Source: Massospora cicadina (taxonomy: Eukaryota > Entomophthoromycota > Entomophthoromycetes > Entomophthorales > Entomophthoraceae). Taken from it: 64,000 nucleotides of DNA. The DNA is taken from positions 186,001 to 250,000 of the forward strand of contig JAKSZP010002675.1 of NCBI GenBank assembly GCA_022478985.1, in the 5' to 3' direction. Both the position numbers and the translations under genes were made by a program. Below the pieces are notes generated by a model, which saw nothing but the letters and a program-made list of their open reading frames with translations, was not told the origin of the DNA and made no database searches. Positions 11,226 through 22,924 of the stretch are shown here, one piece after another (within the stretch, counting starts at the first letter, position 1; each line of letters starts with the position of its first letter).

Positions 11226-12516
11226 GGGGGTGTGGGGCTCTTGAACAGATGTGATATCCATGTGAGTCAAACTGAGGGTGTGGAGTAGGCGGGTTCTCCA
11301 CTTGTAATCCCACAGTACATTGAAATTTTTGGACTGCAGGGTTAAGGTTTCCCTTGAGGCCTCATAGTTTGACCTCTCTGTATACTGGGGGTTGCTAGCA
11401 CTTATACCAGTGTCTGTAAGGTGGCTTGTTTTGAGTCTCAGAGCTTGACTCTTAGTGGCAATACGAGCAGAGTGGCGAGGGGATGGGGTTATTCTAAGTA
11501 AGGTGGTTAAGATCTGATGAGTTAGCTATTTATACCGCTTTTTCTAAATTGCTAGGATGGGCCCTCAACTGCTCCCTAAGACTCTCCATCTGCACCCCAT
11601 CTGAGCTGTTTAAGTCCATATCACCACCTACAGCACTAAGAAGGTGGTCTGAGATGCAATTTGAGCGGTTGGTGGGAAGTACACTGGTTTGGGAGGTCTG
11701 CCTTGAGTGGGAGCGCTCCAGGTATCCTCCATCAGTGGGGGGCATATGTTGCCTGAATTCATGGATAGCTTCATCTAAATGATATAGAGCAAATCAGTCA
11801 TGTTTGTGTCATACGGGTTGTTATCCACCAGAAATGGTGAAAAATTGAAGGTTTGAACTTGGTTTGCGTTGGTAAAGGGTTCATTAGAATGGAGGTCCCT
11901 AATGGGAGAGGGTCTATGACTCCAAGGGGTATTATTGCATGGTAAATTGTGCATTTTTGACTTCTTTATGGAGGGCAGTTGGTGACAGCTTCTCTACTGG
12001 AATCCATTGGGTTGGCTGAGGGATTGCTGCTGCCACGGCATGAGGCCACTTTTAGTTCACATAGAGGTCTGGTTGTTTGTTAACAAGGAAGGTTTTATGT
12101 GGTTCAGCTTTTGTAAAGGTGACATAGGGAGTTGCACTGTGAGCAACAGGGTCATGCTTGCTCAAGATTTTGAAGAAACCTCAAGCAGGATCTGATTAGT
12201 GCAACACTTGTTATAATTTCTATGTTCCAGGAAACCGTGGGTTTCAGAATTGTATGCTCTGGTGACATGAGCCAGCTGAGTTAGAGCATAGTATGCTGAC
12301 ACGCTGATGTCCACTCATAGGACTAAAACAAATTTCATAAACTCTCAATAAAACAAGCTTCAAAGAAATCATTTTGTTTGTGGTTAGCAGATTTGGAAAG
12401 GTCGCCCAAGAGTTCTTCTTGGGTTTACCTCAGTTCTGGTGATGCTTAGGGACCCCGCAAGACCACAAGGTTAATGGTTACAGATTTATCTGCATCCACT
12501 GAGATTATAAAATCCC
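11226..12516. other. Unassigned sequence between elements E and F
   Basis: No recognised domain. The longest open frames are two overlapping ones on opposite strands at 11530-11782 (71 and 77 codons); the minus one is polar (for example MESLREQLRAHPSNLEKAV). The segment appears to be the left half of a sequence split by element F, whose right half starts at 18508. Confidence 0.4.
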
Positions 12517-12987
12517 TGTTGATTCTCAGCGTAGAGTCTTGATTCTGCCGATTCAGATTGCACAGGGTATTAGCCACTGGGCAACCAAATCAGATGATAT
12601 GAAGATCGCCGATTCTTCAAAAAACTAATAAACTTTTCACATGGAGCTATTGCCCCTTATTCCGACTTTTATTGTTTTACTAATATGCAGACCTTTCTGC
12701 AACAGCCTAATTTCTGAACAAAACCCCTCAATCCTCTGTGCAACTCTTTATATCATGATTCTCCAAGCAAGGTGCATCCTCAGCTTGGTGTCTTCTATTT
12801 TTCCCCCTTTTATTCGAAACTCTCATTTATTGCAATCTCAGAGTAATCCCCCATTCTTGATGATTGGTCAACGTTTCAATCAACTATTATTCATATACTT
12901 CTTTTTGTTAGTCTTGAGACTCATCCTAAATCCCTCTCTGATCCGTCATATGGTTAGCGTATTGTCCAGTCATATCAACTTTCTGAA
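12517..12987 (-). repeat. Element F 3' LTR
   Basis: About 470 bp, alignable with 18034-18507; both contain 'gcacagggtattagccactg' and 'acttttcacatggagctat'. The edge nearest the polypurine tract is decayed (CTGAAA rather than a clear CTGACA), so the end is uncertain by a few bases. Confidence 0.85.
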
Positions 12988-13004
12988 ATTACCCCCCCCC
13001 TTTG
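12988..13004 (-). other. Element F polypurine tract
   Basis: On the minus strand AAAGGGGGGGGGTAAT precedes the LTR. Confidence 0.6.
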
Positions 13005-13029
13005 ACTGGATGATATGCTCTCACTGTTT

Positions 13030-14280
13030 GTAGGCTCAAAGGAACTTCGTGTGAATTTGGTTGATGATCTGACCCCCAGTGGGTTCCTTGAGAGTGTAAA
13101 CATCCATGCCAGTCTTCTCAATTATCTCAAATGGACCAACACAGATGCTAGAAAGCTTTTTTTTCCTCCCAAAACTGTGCTGATCATGGAATAAAACATG
13201 GTCCCCTATAGAGTACAACGGAAGTCCGCTTTGTCACTTCTTATCAGCTGCCTGGTCATGAATCTTCTTAGCCAAACTGGTAGAGTAGGCTTCCAATTGC
13301 AGCTTGATCAACGTATCCATAAGAGTCTTCAAATATTGCTGGGGGTTCACTCCACCAGTATCCTCTACACACGAATAAAGCAAAGCAGGTAAAGCTGGAT
13401 GTCAACCATACATCAGTTGGAACGGGCTCTTACCAGTGGACAAATAATAGTTGATATTATATGTGAACACAGCCGTGGGCAGAAGGGCGCTCTATTCTGA
13501 GGGTAGATCTTTTACCATATTTATGGAGTATGTTCACTAGGGTTCTGTTAACCCGCTCTACCATTCCGTTTGATTCTATATGATATGTGGTGGTCAAAAC
13601 CCCACGGATTGCCATCAACTCATTCAACTTCAGCAGAATGTGCAAAGCGAAATTGGTTCTGTTATCTGATAAGATGAATTGTGGGCAGCCATGTCGCTGT
13701 ACAACACACTCCATGATGAATTTGGCAGTAGTGACTGTGACCAAATCGTTGATGGCCCTGGCTTCCAACCATTGAGTCAGATGATTATGGCGACAATAAT
13801 ATACTTGGATCAATTGGTACTAATTGGTAGAGGTCCCACTACATCAATAGAAACAGTGCGCCAGGCAAACTGGGGTTTAGCAAGCTGGTAGGTTGCTTTC
13901 TTGTGGAATGGTTTTTCCACTTGACACTGATGACAAAGACTAATCATTTCCAATATGTCGTAATGCATGCTCTCCCAGTAGTATTGGGGTTGCAACATCT
14001 CCAGTGTTTTCCGTAATCCTCTGTGGCCTACAGCCCTATGAGCATCCATAATTATTGCAGGTCTGGCTGAAGGTTTAAGAAAATTCAATGTCATGTCGCC
14101 AATCTGCTTATATAGTTCTCCCCCACGTAGGAAAGTATCCACCCTAAGTCCATCTAATAACTTGATCACATGCGGCAGCCCATCCAGGTACTTGTTTACC
14201 ACCTTCTTCTCATACATTATGTCAGCTAAATCCGCTGTGATAGCAACTTTTGGCAGCTTAGAGAGACAATCCACACTTTT
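13030..14280 (-). pseudogene. Element F integrase remnant
   Basis: A well-conserved integrase on the minus strand in two main pieces. The N-terminal zinc-binding part has AHRAVGHRGLRKTLE and LCHQCQVEKPF (13900-14060). The core has SIDVVGPLP (13815-13850), QFILSDNRTNF (13650-13690) and the third catalytic block IESNGMVERVNRTL (13545-13590), so all three acidic residues are present. The C-terminal SH3-like part is VGPFEIIEKTGMDVYTLKEP (13060-13135). The core frame breaks near 13810. Confidence 0.9.
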
Positions 14281-14840
14281 TGGTGTTTTGCTCCTGGCTG
14301 GTGTACAATCTCAAAATCATATCTTTGGAGCTTTAGTGCCCAACGTGCGAGTCGCCCTTCCGGTTCATGCAGATTCTGCAACCAATGCAAGGAAGCATGG
14401 TCCGTCACTACTTGGAATTGTACCCCATGAGATATACCCAAAACTGTTTATAAGCGTAAATTACCTCTAAACATTCTTGATTGGTAACAGTGTAGTTCCA
14501 TTTGTGACAGATCAAGCTTTGACTACATAAGGCGACATGATGCTCCACGCCATCATCATCCTTCTGGGATAATACTGCCCCTATAGCGGAGAGAGAAGCA
14601 TCTGTTTGCACTATGAAATGTTTGTCAAAGTTGGGATATTGCAATATTGGTGCACTTGCTAACGTGGTGCACAATACGTCAAAAGTGTTCTGGCATCATT
14701 CTGTCCAATCGAAAAAGTGTTTTACTTCAACAACTCAAAAAGTGGGGCCCCAATACAACTGAAATTGGGATTGAACTGGCGGTAGTACCCATTCATTCCC
14801 AGAAAACACTTGAATGTCCCGCTTACTACATGGGCAGGTT
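14226..14840 (-). pseudogene. Element F RNase H remnant
   Basis: The minus strand carries FIVQTDASLSAIGAVLSQKD (14570-14620), NYTVTNQECLEVIYAYKQFW and, after a frameshift, VVTDHASLHWLQNLHEPEGR with LARWALKLQRYDFEIVHQPG. These are the usual Ty3/gypsy RNase H landmarks. EGRLARWALK keeps its Arg codons here, unlike element D. Confidence 0.88.
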
Positions 14841-14844
14841 ATCT

Positions 14845-15560
14845 TGCTTATTGCTTCCACTTTAGCTGGCTGTGGTTTAAGCCCATTTGAATACATGATG
14901 AACTTGAGCTATTCAAATTGTTCTTTAAAGAAATGGCACTTCCAAGGCTTGATTTTGATATTAGTGGCAGCAAGGTGTCAAAACACTTGTTCCAAATGGC
15001 CGAGGTGTTCAGTAAACGTCCGTGAGAACGTGTTGATATTATCAAGATAAAATAAAAACCAGGACAACATTAATCACCTAGAATCATATCCATGTCATGC
15101 TGGAACGTAGCCAGGGCATTGCACAACCCTTGTGGCATGCAAGTAGGCTGGAATAATCCTTTTGATGTGATGATAGCGCATTTTCCCCATTCTGCTGATG
15201 GCAATTTGATCTGCCAATACCCCAAGATCAGATCCATGGCCAAGAAATAGTACGCTTCTCCCAATTGGTCTAATGCATCGTCAATTCACGGAAGAGGGTA
15301 GGAATCCTTCTTTGTTACATTATTGAGTTTGTGATAGTCAATAACCACTCGATTTGAGCCATCTTTTTTCTTCACAATGAGCACTGGTGATGTTTATGGA
15401 CTATTTGACGGCTCAAGCATCCCCTGCACAATAAGTTTATCCACCTCTTTGGAAACAACCTCTTCCACTGCTTTAGAACATCTAATATGTTGCAATCAAA
15501 TGGGAGGGTGATCCCCGGCACCTATCCAATGTACCACCCCTTGAGCGCACCCCAAATTGT
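14845..15560 (-). pseudogene. Element F reverse transcriptase remnant with YLDN active site
   Basis: Minus-strand polymerase: [35 protein letters not shown] (15310-15390), AMDLILGYWQIKLP, KCAIITSKGLFQPTCMPQGL, CNALATFQHDMDMILGD (15070-15130). Just beyond, in another frame, the catalytic box reads YLDN (about 15035-15050) instead of YLDD: GAT to AAT at the second Asp. The thumb region continues to KCFLGMNGYYRQFNPNFS. The active site is disabled and frameshifted. Confidence 0.88.
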
Positions 15561-15649
15561 GATCATCATGTGCGAAAATATCTCAATAATTATCAAATAC
15601 CGCCATAGCCTGTTCTTGTTGTTCTGTCAATAATCCAGTAAGCGCTTCC

Positions 15650-15930
15650 TGTGGAACCATGGTCAATATGCTGAGTGGAGAGCTTGTTGGCAGTTTGAGA
15701 TCCTCCCAAGAGCCGAAATTATGAATTGGCGGACTTCTTCTATAGGAGAAAAGTGTAAGTAAGCCACCACTTCGTGCAGCTGAATTGTTATGGTCTCCTT
15801 CTGTAAATTTGCTAGCAGCACTTTCACTTCTCCGTTCCCAGGTAGCAGAAACCCTGGAGCCACATGTGGCTCAAGCTGAGAGTGTTGGTAAGGAACCATG
15901 ATTTCTCCATAAAGCCCTTTGGGACATCAA
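15650..15930 (-). pseudogene. Element F dUTPase-like module
   Basis: The minus strand reads LEPHVAPGFLLPGNGEVKVL, then LLANLQKETITIQLHEVVAY and LHFSP. The same slot and pattern occur in A, B, D, E, G and H. In H the turn is PGILDYDYSG, which matches the dUTPase motif; here the Asp residues are gone, so only the fold, if anything, would be retained. Assignment is by comparison with H. Confidence 0.55.
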
Positions 15931-16057
15931 TTTTGAGCTCAGTTCCTACTATGCATTGGTGTCCAGAGGGTATGCTCCAATTTCTCGCTGCTCAAAGCAG
16001 AATCCCTTTGTATTCATAAATCTGGTTGGGGAGGACCCTGGTTCATCTCTTCAGTTA

Positions 16058-16490
16058 TCAATAGTGCACAGGAATTACTCCATCTTTGTATGATAGATTG
16101 GTTTGACTAGAGCGGAATGAGTCTGTTGGGATTCCACACGATGTAAAATAAACATGAATCTGTTGTCCAAAAATATTGAGTGTTTCCTCCGCCATGTTTA
16201 TCACAACACCAAATTTTTTCATAAATGCTGAACTGATTAGCATGTCATAGTTGTTGTTTGGCAGAATCACTGCTGGGGCAGAAGTCCTGACTGACCCAAA
16301 TCGTAAGGGAAACGCACTATATGCACCTTCAGATACAGTGCTATGCATCCCCACGGTTCCATATACTACTCAATGGTCCACATCTGGTTTGAGCAGAAGC
16401 TTAGCCACCAACTAGGTAGAGACTATGTTCACAGGGGTCCAGTATCAATGATAGCGCGGATTTTTGTACTTTGGATGAAAATGTCACAAT
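16058..16490 (-). pseudogene. Element F aspartic protease remnant
   Basis: The minus-strand active site is AIIDTGP (16435-16460), a normal DTG. Then comes GMHSTVSEGAYSAFPLRFGS (16290-16350), SAPAVILPNNNYDMLISSAF and MKKFGVVINMAEETLNIFGQ. The same blocks occur in A, B, D, E and G. A frame change lies between the active site and the second block. Confidence 0.78.
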
Positions 16491-17990
16491 AAGTACATTC
16501 TGAGTAAGAGGAACCATCAGTGTTTATTGTGTGTATGTATAAGAGCTTAATGTTATTTAAGAAAGAGGAGATGCTCTTGCTGACCTGAAGATACTTATTG
16601 ATGATTTTTCCTACCGGAATGGCGGTGTGGACTCCTACCAAAGAAGTAGCAGCCATCAGAGGATCCCTTGATACTTGTGCTGGTCTGCTCCAAGATCTGC
16701 CACGCATATGGCTTTGACACTTCCTGGCAAAACACAGAGCTTGAGGGTAAATTTATACATTTGGAACTGGAAGCAGGGATACCTGATGGAAGCTGTTAAT
16801 ATAGTAATTCATCCAATTGAGTTCCAGATCCTTCCCAATTAAGAGCTGGGGATTCGTTAGGGACAAGTGGATTAAACATAGTGGAGGTAGAGCGTCCTGT
16901 CTCTACTCCAATCGAGCTTTTCCCTGTGGGGTTTCCTCAGTTAGTAATGCATACACTTGTGTTTCATGGATTAGAAGAGGGAAAACTTGACGCTGTTCAG
17001 CCTGACTATCTGCTTCCAATTGTGTAACCCGGCGGACTAGCTGCAGGTACTTGAGGGACATTGACCAAGGGTTAAGCTCGTTATCAGTCATTAGCTGGCT
17101 ACTCCATTCAATATGAAGTTGGTTTACTTTGGCTGATATAAAGCTGACTTGATTCACAACTTGCTGTTCCACCAGTGTTATTTTTTCTTTAAGCTGGGCC
17201 ACCACGTCTTTGAGTGCCTCTGCCCATTAAGTTAAATCCATCATAAAACGCTAAGTATTATGTCCCAACGTCATGACATCCCAAATACATTATGTTGATA
17301 GGCCATGTCAATCCAACAGCTCGTCAATTACCCAAGACAACTCATGATGCAACTGGGTTACCAACATGTCTAAACAATGGCGGATGTTCTCAACACGGTG
17401 GTGCATTTGCCTGAGCGCCCCTTGTACCTCCAAAAAGAATGATCGAGGCAGTTGAGCAAGAGGTGAATATCATTTTGCTGTGCTTGAGCGAAACACATCA
17501 CATCTCCAATTTCTATATTATGGTGAGCCAATACTCGTAGTAGTTGTCAAATAGATGGTTGCACATATGCAACTAGATATTCCTCAATTCTGCGAGTACC
17601 AAGGTGGCGAGTCAACCCTGTAGTTGTTGTGTTCAGATAATACATGTACATGGCGTAGCAATCTTCTTGATCGCGTTGGTTATAAAATAGACTTAAGGCA
17701 TACTCCCCCACCTCATCTTCATATAATCAATATCCACATAACAACCACTCCATAATATTCCGCAGCTGTTGATGGGTCACATATGTGGAGCGCCCTAATT
17801 GGTCAACCATCAGCTCAGGGCAGTTTTCTAGTTGCAGATTGATTACAACTTCATCATTACCCAGTTCAGTCACAGTGAATAGTATTGGATCATTATTAGA
17901 TGCCTCCTGTATTTCTTCTGCATGATGCATGCAGAATCCAATAGAATGGTGACATAATGAATGAGGGCTCATCATCGTATTCACAGCATC
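16490..17990 (-). pseudogene. Element F Gag and Gag-protease linker remnant
   Basis: Minus-strand fragments between the primer-binding site and protease. Near the 5' end is a 85-codon open frame (17727-17984) with LENCPELMVDQLGRSTYVTH. Then a helical, Gln/Glu-rich segment (16903-17205; AQLKEKITLVEQQVVNQVSF) and the linker 16429-16707. A possible damaged zinc knuckle (CFARKCQSH) lies near 16700-16730. No clear capsid signature was found. The call rests mainly on position. Confidence 0.55.
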
Positions 17991-18014
17991 AAATAACTAC
18001 AGCTGACCAATGGC

Positions 18015-18032
18015 CCCCTGTAGTGAGCACCA
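18015..18032 (-). other. Element F primer-binding site
   Basis: The plus strand is CCCCTGTAGTGAGCACCA, so the minus strand is TGGTGCTCACTACAGGGG. The same 18-mer is found in D and G, with one-base or few-base variants in B, H and A. Confidence 0.8.
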
Positions 18033-18033
18033 C

Positions 18034-18507
18034 TAATAGTTCTTGGCGTAGAGTCTTAATTCCGCCAAGTCAGTTTGCACAGGGTATTAGCCACTGGGCA
18101 ACCAAATCAGACGATGTGAAGATCGCTGATTCTTCAATAAAACTAATAAACTTTTCACATGGAGCTATCGCCCCTTATTCCGACCTTTATTGTTTTACTG
18201 ATATGCAAACCTTTCTGAAACAACCTAATTTCCAAACGAGACCCCTTCAATCCTGTGCAACTCTTTATATTGTGATTCCCCAAGCCTGATGCATCCTCAG
18301 CTTGGTGTCTTCTATTTGTTTTCTCCTTTTATTCAAAACTCTCATTTATCACAATCTTGGAATAATCCCTAATTCTCACTGATTAGTCGACATTTCAATT
18401 GACTATTATTCATATACTTTTTTTCATTAGTCTCAAGACTCATCATGATTCCCCCTCTGATCCATCATATGGTTAGCATATTGTCCAGTCATATTAACTT
18501 CCCAAAA
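18034..18507 (-). repeat. Element F 5' LTR
   Basis: The partner of 12517-12987. The inner edge is next to the primer-binding site. Many differences from the other copy are C/T or G/A. Confidence 0.83.
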
Positions 18508-19640
18508 GTCCCCATTGATGTAGTGGCCTTCCACCACTTCTTGGATGGTATTTTTACAGAAAAAGCCTTTAATATTTCCCCAAAGTAGCTAAAATAATCT
18601 TGGGAGTAGAGCCTGTAGGTTTCTTTGCCTTAATATATGAGAACCACCTGTGCCAGAGTGAAGCAAGGGAGGGCTCTTTAGGCTCTTTTATTGGCCCACC
18701 TCTTCTTGATCTCCTCCACAAATACAGCTTTGCAAGGGTCAGTAGTGGGTGAAGCAGTTGTTGGTCTCTTCTGACAGGCTTTAATGTCTTCTTTGGACTG
18801 CTTAATTTTTTGGTTTGTACTGACACCATGGGTGCCACTTGGGGGGTTCCACAGACATAGTCACAAGTTTCCTTGAGGTCTGCTCATTGTTGGTGTTGAC
18901 CCCCAGGCACTGTGTAGACTGGCTCCATACTCAGAGGCACCAGATTTATCTTAGATTTTCTCAGCCGTCATTTTTAAGGTTCCCACCATGGGTCCCTAGG
19001 TAATGGTGGGTCATATTGTCATATTTCCATTTGGATTGATTGGTCCAAGTGTTTAGGCTCAGGCTTGATATTCATTAATCAACTGGAATAGTGGCCGCGT
19101 GAGCAATTGAAATGTCTCCTGGTAGGTCTCATCAATTGATCAATCCTAGCTTGTTTCAGCAAGAAAAAGTTTTTCAGTGTGGTAATTCAGCTATCCTGTC
19201 CTGTTTATATGTTCATTTCTGCAATGCTTTGACAGTTAGTATTCAATAAACCCAAATATTGTTAAAACATTTCTTTCTATGAGTGGTTACTGTGCTGACA
19301 GTGGTTTAGGCCGCTGGTACTGATTGGGTGTTTGAAACTTTCAATTGTATATTTTCCACCCATTTTTCTTTAGTCAAGGCAGGGTCAAGTAAAGTGGGTG
19401 CGTCAGATGTATAGCCTGAGATGAGCACACCGATAATTGTGAAGTTTAATGGCATCTGCCTTGGTGGCTGCCAACTGGGAGAAGGTAATATAGGTGTGCG
19501 CACATGTTGGCAACTTGGGGTTGCTATAAGGTTTAGGTTGTGTTCTGTTCTTTTCTACCAAGTTGGTGGGATCCTTGGCGGGGCTTTGATGCCATATTCT
19601 ATACTGTTCATTACTTTTCTAAGGTGCCAAAGTGCTTAGG
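18508..19640 (-). pseudogene. Degraded reading frame of unknown identity
   Basis: On the minus strand one frame reads coding-like for a long way with only scattered stops: KACQKRPTTASPTTDPCKAV and FVEEIKKRWANK (18700-18780), and GKETYRLYSQDYFSYFGEIL, then KAFSVKIPSKKWW (18540-18620). Further upstream, another open piece (19306-19503) has LLDPALTKEKWVENIQLKVS. I recognise no family. It may be an old transposon gene or the Gag of another element, interrupted at its downstream end by element F. Confidence 0.35.
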
Positions 19641-20257
19641 GTAATTTGACTTAGAAAAATGACGCTTAGCAGAAAGAAAAGTGTAAGTATTATAACCTTT
19701 ATTTACTTAATACTACCACCATTGGTAATTCAGCATGGCGAGTCTTAAGTGACTCATTTAACAATTACAAATAAAAAACTTTTAGGTTCATTTTTAATAA
19801 TTATAGAGTTCTAAACTCCGAGGCCAGAATACTAAAATATTATAGATCAAGTGAAATCATAACATTTAGTTACATAGTTATGTTTGCTTTCTATCAGACC
19901 AGGCCATGAGTAGTATTGATAAACCAAGTGTAAAGTTTTTAAGCCTCAGATGCCACAAAATGGATGTTTATGGAATGTTGGTTTGGATCAGAGGGAATCT
20001 AAAATTATAATCCTTTCTATAATACCAAAGCTCTATGGCTAGACTCCAGTAGGTAGGTTGGTCAAACTAATTAGTGACAGAAGGTAATCTAAAGACTATG
20101 GGAAAATTCATGTAATACAAAGATACTAATAGAGGTGATTAGGGACTCTATTGTATAATATTAAGAAATATGACTTGACAAGGAACATCTAAGTGACCAT
20201 ATTTTTTATAATAAATCAGACCCTATTAAAGGACTCAAATTAAGAATTATTTATAGG
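19641..20257. other. AT-rich stretch, nothing recognised
   Basis: About 0.6 kb without a reading frame, repeat partner or LTR boundary that I could find. Confidence 0.5.
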
Positions 20258-20843
20258 TGTTGAGATTCTTATATGACTGGATGATAAGCCCAAAATATCC
20301 ATGGCAAATTGACAATAATCCACCAATCATGAATTATAGTTATAATTATTTGAGCACCTTGAGATGAGATTATTAGGTCAGAAAGGGTAGTTATTGGATC
20401 GCCTCCAAATCAGGCAATAAGGTGATGTTGACATATGACAATAATGAGATGTTGACGTACAACAAATAACAAGTGGATCGCCTCAAACTAAGGCAATCAT
20501 GGATCTAATAAATGTTAAACTTGGCTGGAACTAATGAGAAAATGGCGGAACAAATAGTCTAAGCAAAAGAGTCAGTATTACCTAAAGTTACTGATATATA
20601 AGCAATATGAGATAATCAAAGGAAGAGGAATGTTAGAAGAAAGTGAGCGGAGCAGAAGGAATCTGCTGTTTTATATTAAATAGATAAAATGGTGTGGCTT
20701 AAGCAATTGCTTCATATTGTATTCTAATCTTTAAGTTTGTCTCATGGGCTGACAATCTTCATATAATCCATCCATTGCTCAGTGGTCTTGACCCTGCGCA
20801 AAAACCTTACAGCGTATCTCAACAATTCACCAAAATTTTAACA
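20258..20843 (+). repeat. Element A 5' LTR (left end tentative)
   Basis: The right end is clear: TTTTAACA at 20843 followed by a primer-binding site. The left end is guessed at TGTTGAGATT (20258) because the LTRs of B and D start TGTTGGGATT. No second copy lies in the window to confirm it. Confidence 0.45.
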
Positions 20844-20844
20844 G

Positions 20845-20862
20845 TGGTACTCACTAAAGGGG
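20845..20862 (+). other. Element A primer-binding site
   Basis: TGGTACTCACTAAAGGGG, a decayed form of the site TGGTGCTCACTACAGGGG found in D, F and G, one base after the LTR. Confidence 0.7.
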
Positions 20863-20899
20863 GCCCATTGATCAATCACAAAAAGTTAAAAAATTTCAG

Positions 20900-22060
20900 T
20901 CTCTGACCATGTAACATCAGATTTGCTTTGACATGGGATCTGCATGACACACTGAACCAGTCAAATATGTGGAACTCAAACTTGCCTTGGACGCTGTGCT
21001 CAAACGACAGGAGGAGCTTCTGCAGGAGGGTTATATTGATAAGCTTCCTCCATTTGATTGTGATTAAAATATTCATGGGTTCTTTTAGTGATTTAAGTTT
21101 GTGACAGAAGGAGCCTCAGATTGGCATAAAGCAAAATTGTTAATATCCACCTTAGATGTTGGAATTGCTGATAAATTCACCTACTATCTTCCAAAAAGTT
21201 CCGTTACATATCAAGAGGTAAAGGATACTGGGCTGCGGTTGTTCAGAAGAACTACAAAGATTTGCAGTAGAAAGCTAAGTTCTTGACCATTGGGTTTCAG
21301 CATAATGAGACCCTCATTGCGTTTGCTGATCAATTTATGGCGGAAGATCACGTGTTAATTGAAGCAGGGACTTTATATGAATCTGACGTATGCATTGCAA
21401 TGACCTTTGCGTTGAAGCCATACTACAAGATTTACAACGTCATGACCCCAATGTTGGATGATGACATACCCTGCTTAAAAATTGTTCACCTTCAGCTCAG
21501 TCTATCTATAACCTTACCTCCACCCAGTACAGAGTGGAAACATACTGCCGCCATCATCAAATCTTCTTTTATTTGAGGAAATTCAGCCATTAAGTTCAAA
21601 TTCCGCCCAGTTACCACCAGCACTTCAACTTTCACCCTGGACCTGCTTATTGTCAATAGCCATCTACCAACCTAGGCATAATTACGCCAATCACCTACAA
21701 TCAAATTATTGATGAGGTCCATCTTACAATAATCAAGGATGTAGGCCCTACAGGGTTAATTGTTTCAAATGCGCCAACCTGGGCACCTGGTAAGAGTTTT
21801 CCCCAATTTTTGGGTCCATCACGTACAGCAGGAACAGTACTATCAGGGAAAAGTCAGAGTGGAGTAGAGACGGGACTCTCTACCTCTGATATCCCTACCT
21901 CAAACGCCCCACCTGAACTTAACATTGTATGTTCAGCAGAAGTCCCTCCATATGATGACGCATTTCTGAGTCAGCAACTGGTGGGAGGAGTTCATAATGA
22001 TGTGAGCGCGAGACAAAGCCACAGGTGAAAAAGATCTCCAATGCAGCCCAAGCCGCACGC
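20900..22060 (+). pseudogene. Element A Gag remnant
   Basis: Frame pieces at 21101-21286, 21283-21576 and 21810-22028. Similarity to the D Gag is visible in order: ASDWHKAKLLISTLDVG, FADQFMAEDHVLIEAGTLYE (D has FADQFYQELQILAGAKVLDD), and IAMTFALKPYYKIYNVMTPM (D has IALQVALQPYCNLHQMMSTV). The zinc knuckle was not found and the frame is broken many times. Confidence 0.7.
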
Positions 22061-22229
22061 TTGTTAAATTTTCAACCAGGTTTCCTCTGACAAGTTGGAC
22101 CATCCACAGATGAACCTTCCTTGCAAGGAGTAAAAATCACCCTTCAACACTATCCTCAAAGAGTACCCCAAAGTTGGCGAGGGGATTTAAAATTTCCTTG
22201 GTAATGGAGATTCCTTAAATGCCCATGTG

Positions 22230-22700
22230 GTAAACAGTCAGGATGCATCATTCTCAGAATTTACATACTGTGACATTGTTGTAGCCAAATGCCCAAGTCC
22301 ACGCTATAATAGATATGAATACTCCAGTTAACATAGTTTCCACGAAGTTGGTAGCTAAGTTGACATTAAACCCAGATGCAGAACACAAGATGGTATATGG
22401 GACAACTGGCGAAGGTTGCAAAGTCTCAGAGGGAGCGTACAGCGCGTTAACCTTGTGGTTTGGCTCAATTTGTTGTAGCTCTGGTGATAATGTTACCAAA
22501 AGTCATTATGATATATTAATTAAGACCTTTTTCATGAAGAACTTTGGGACTATTGTTAATATAATGTTAAAGAATTTTGAGTTTTTTGGGCAGCGGATCC
22601 CAAAATACTTTATCTCTAGCGGAGTGCCAAAGTATTTGGTGCATATGGGGCATATTAGCCTGGCATTAAGTGATGGGGTGTTTCCAGTTTGATACCATCA
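22230..22700 (+). pseudogene. Element A aspartic protease remnant
   Basis: Aligns with the D protease: AIIDMNTPVNIVSTKLVAKL (22300-22360), then EGAYSALTLWFGS, YDILIKTFFMKNFGTIVNI and LKNFEFFGQRIPKYF. The catalytic D-S-G reads D-M-N, so the active site is destroyed apart from its Asp. Confidence 0.78.
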
Positions 22701-22789
22701 ATTAAAGGATAAGACCTGGGCCCTCCCTCAACAGATATACGAATATTAAGGGCTGCCACTCAGAGCTGCTAAACTATGTCCATACCCTC

Positions 22790-22924
22790 CAGTCACCAAG
22801 TAATAGTGAAAACCAAATTGGTGGTAGAAGTGCCAGATGGACTCTATGTGGAAGCTATTAGCCCATATCAGCAATCATGGCTTGAGCCTCACATGGCTCC
22901 AGGCATTATACTACTGTGACACGG
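22790..22924 (+). pseudogene. Element A dUTPase-like module, first part
   Basis: Reads VVEVPDGLYVEA-like text and then LEPHMAPGIILL before a TGA and His-Gly. Element B starts at 22925 and the module resumes at 60904 with GEIKVIPVNLQ. The last five bases, CACGG (22920-22924), match CCTGG (60904-60908) at three of five positions and are the likely target duplication. Confidence 0.6.

Larger units (their letters stand above)
12517..18507 (-). mobile_element. Element F: Ty3/gypsy LTR retrotransposon, minus strand
   Basis: About 6.0 kb between homologous LTRs (12517-12987 and 18034-18507). The minus-strand order is primer-binding site, gag, protease, dUTPase-like module, reverse transcriptase, RNase H, integrase, polypurine tract. 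The flanks ATCCC (12512-12516) and GTCCC (18508-18512) fit a target duplication with one transition. The polymerase active site is mutated and stops are frequent. Confidence 0.9.

Noticed and set aside
12641..13033. 130-codon plus frame as a hydrophobic protein gene
   Set aside because: It lies entirely in the F LTR and polypurine tract on the strand opposite to the element; the partner LTR at 18034 does not keep the frame.
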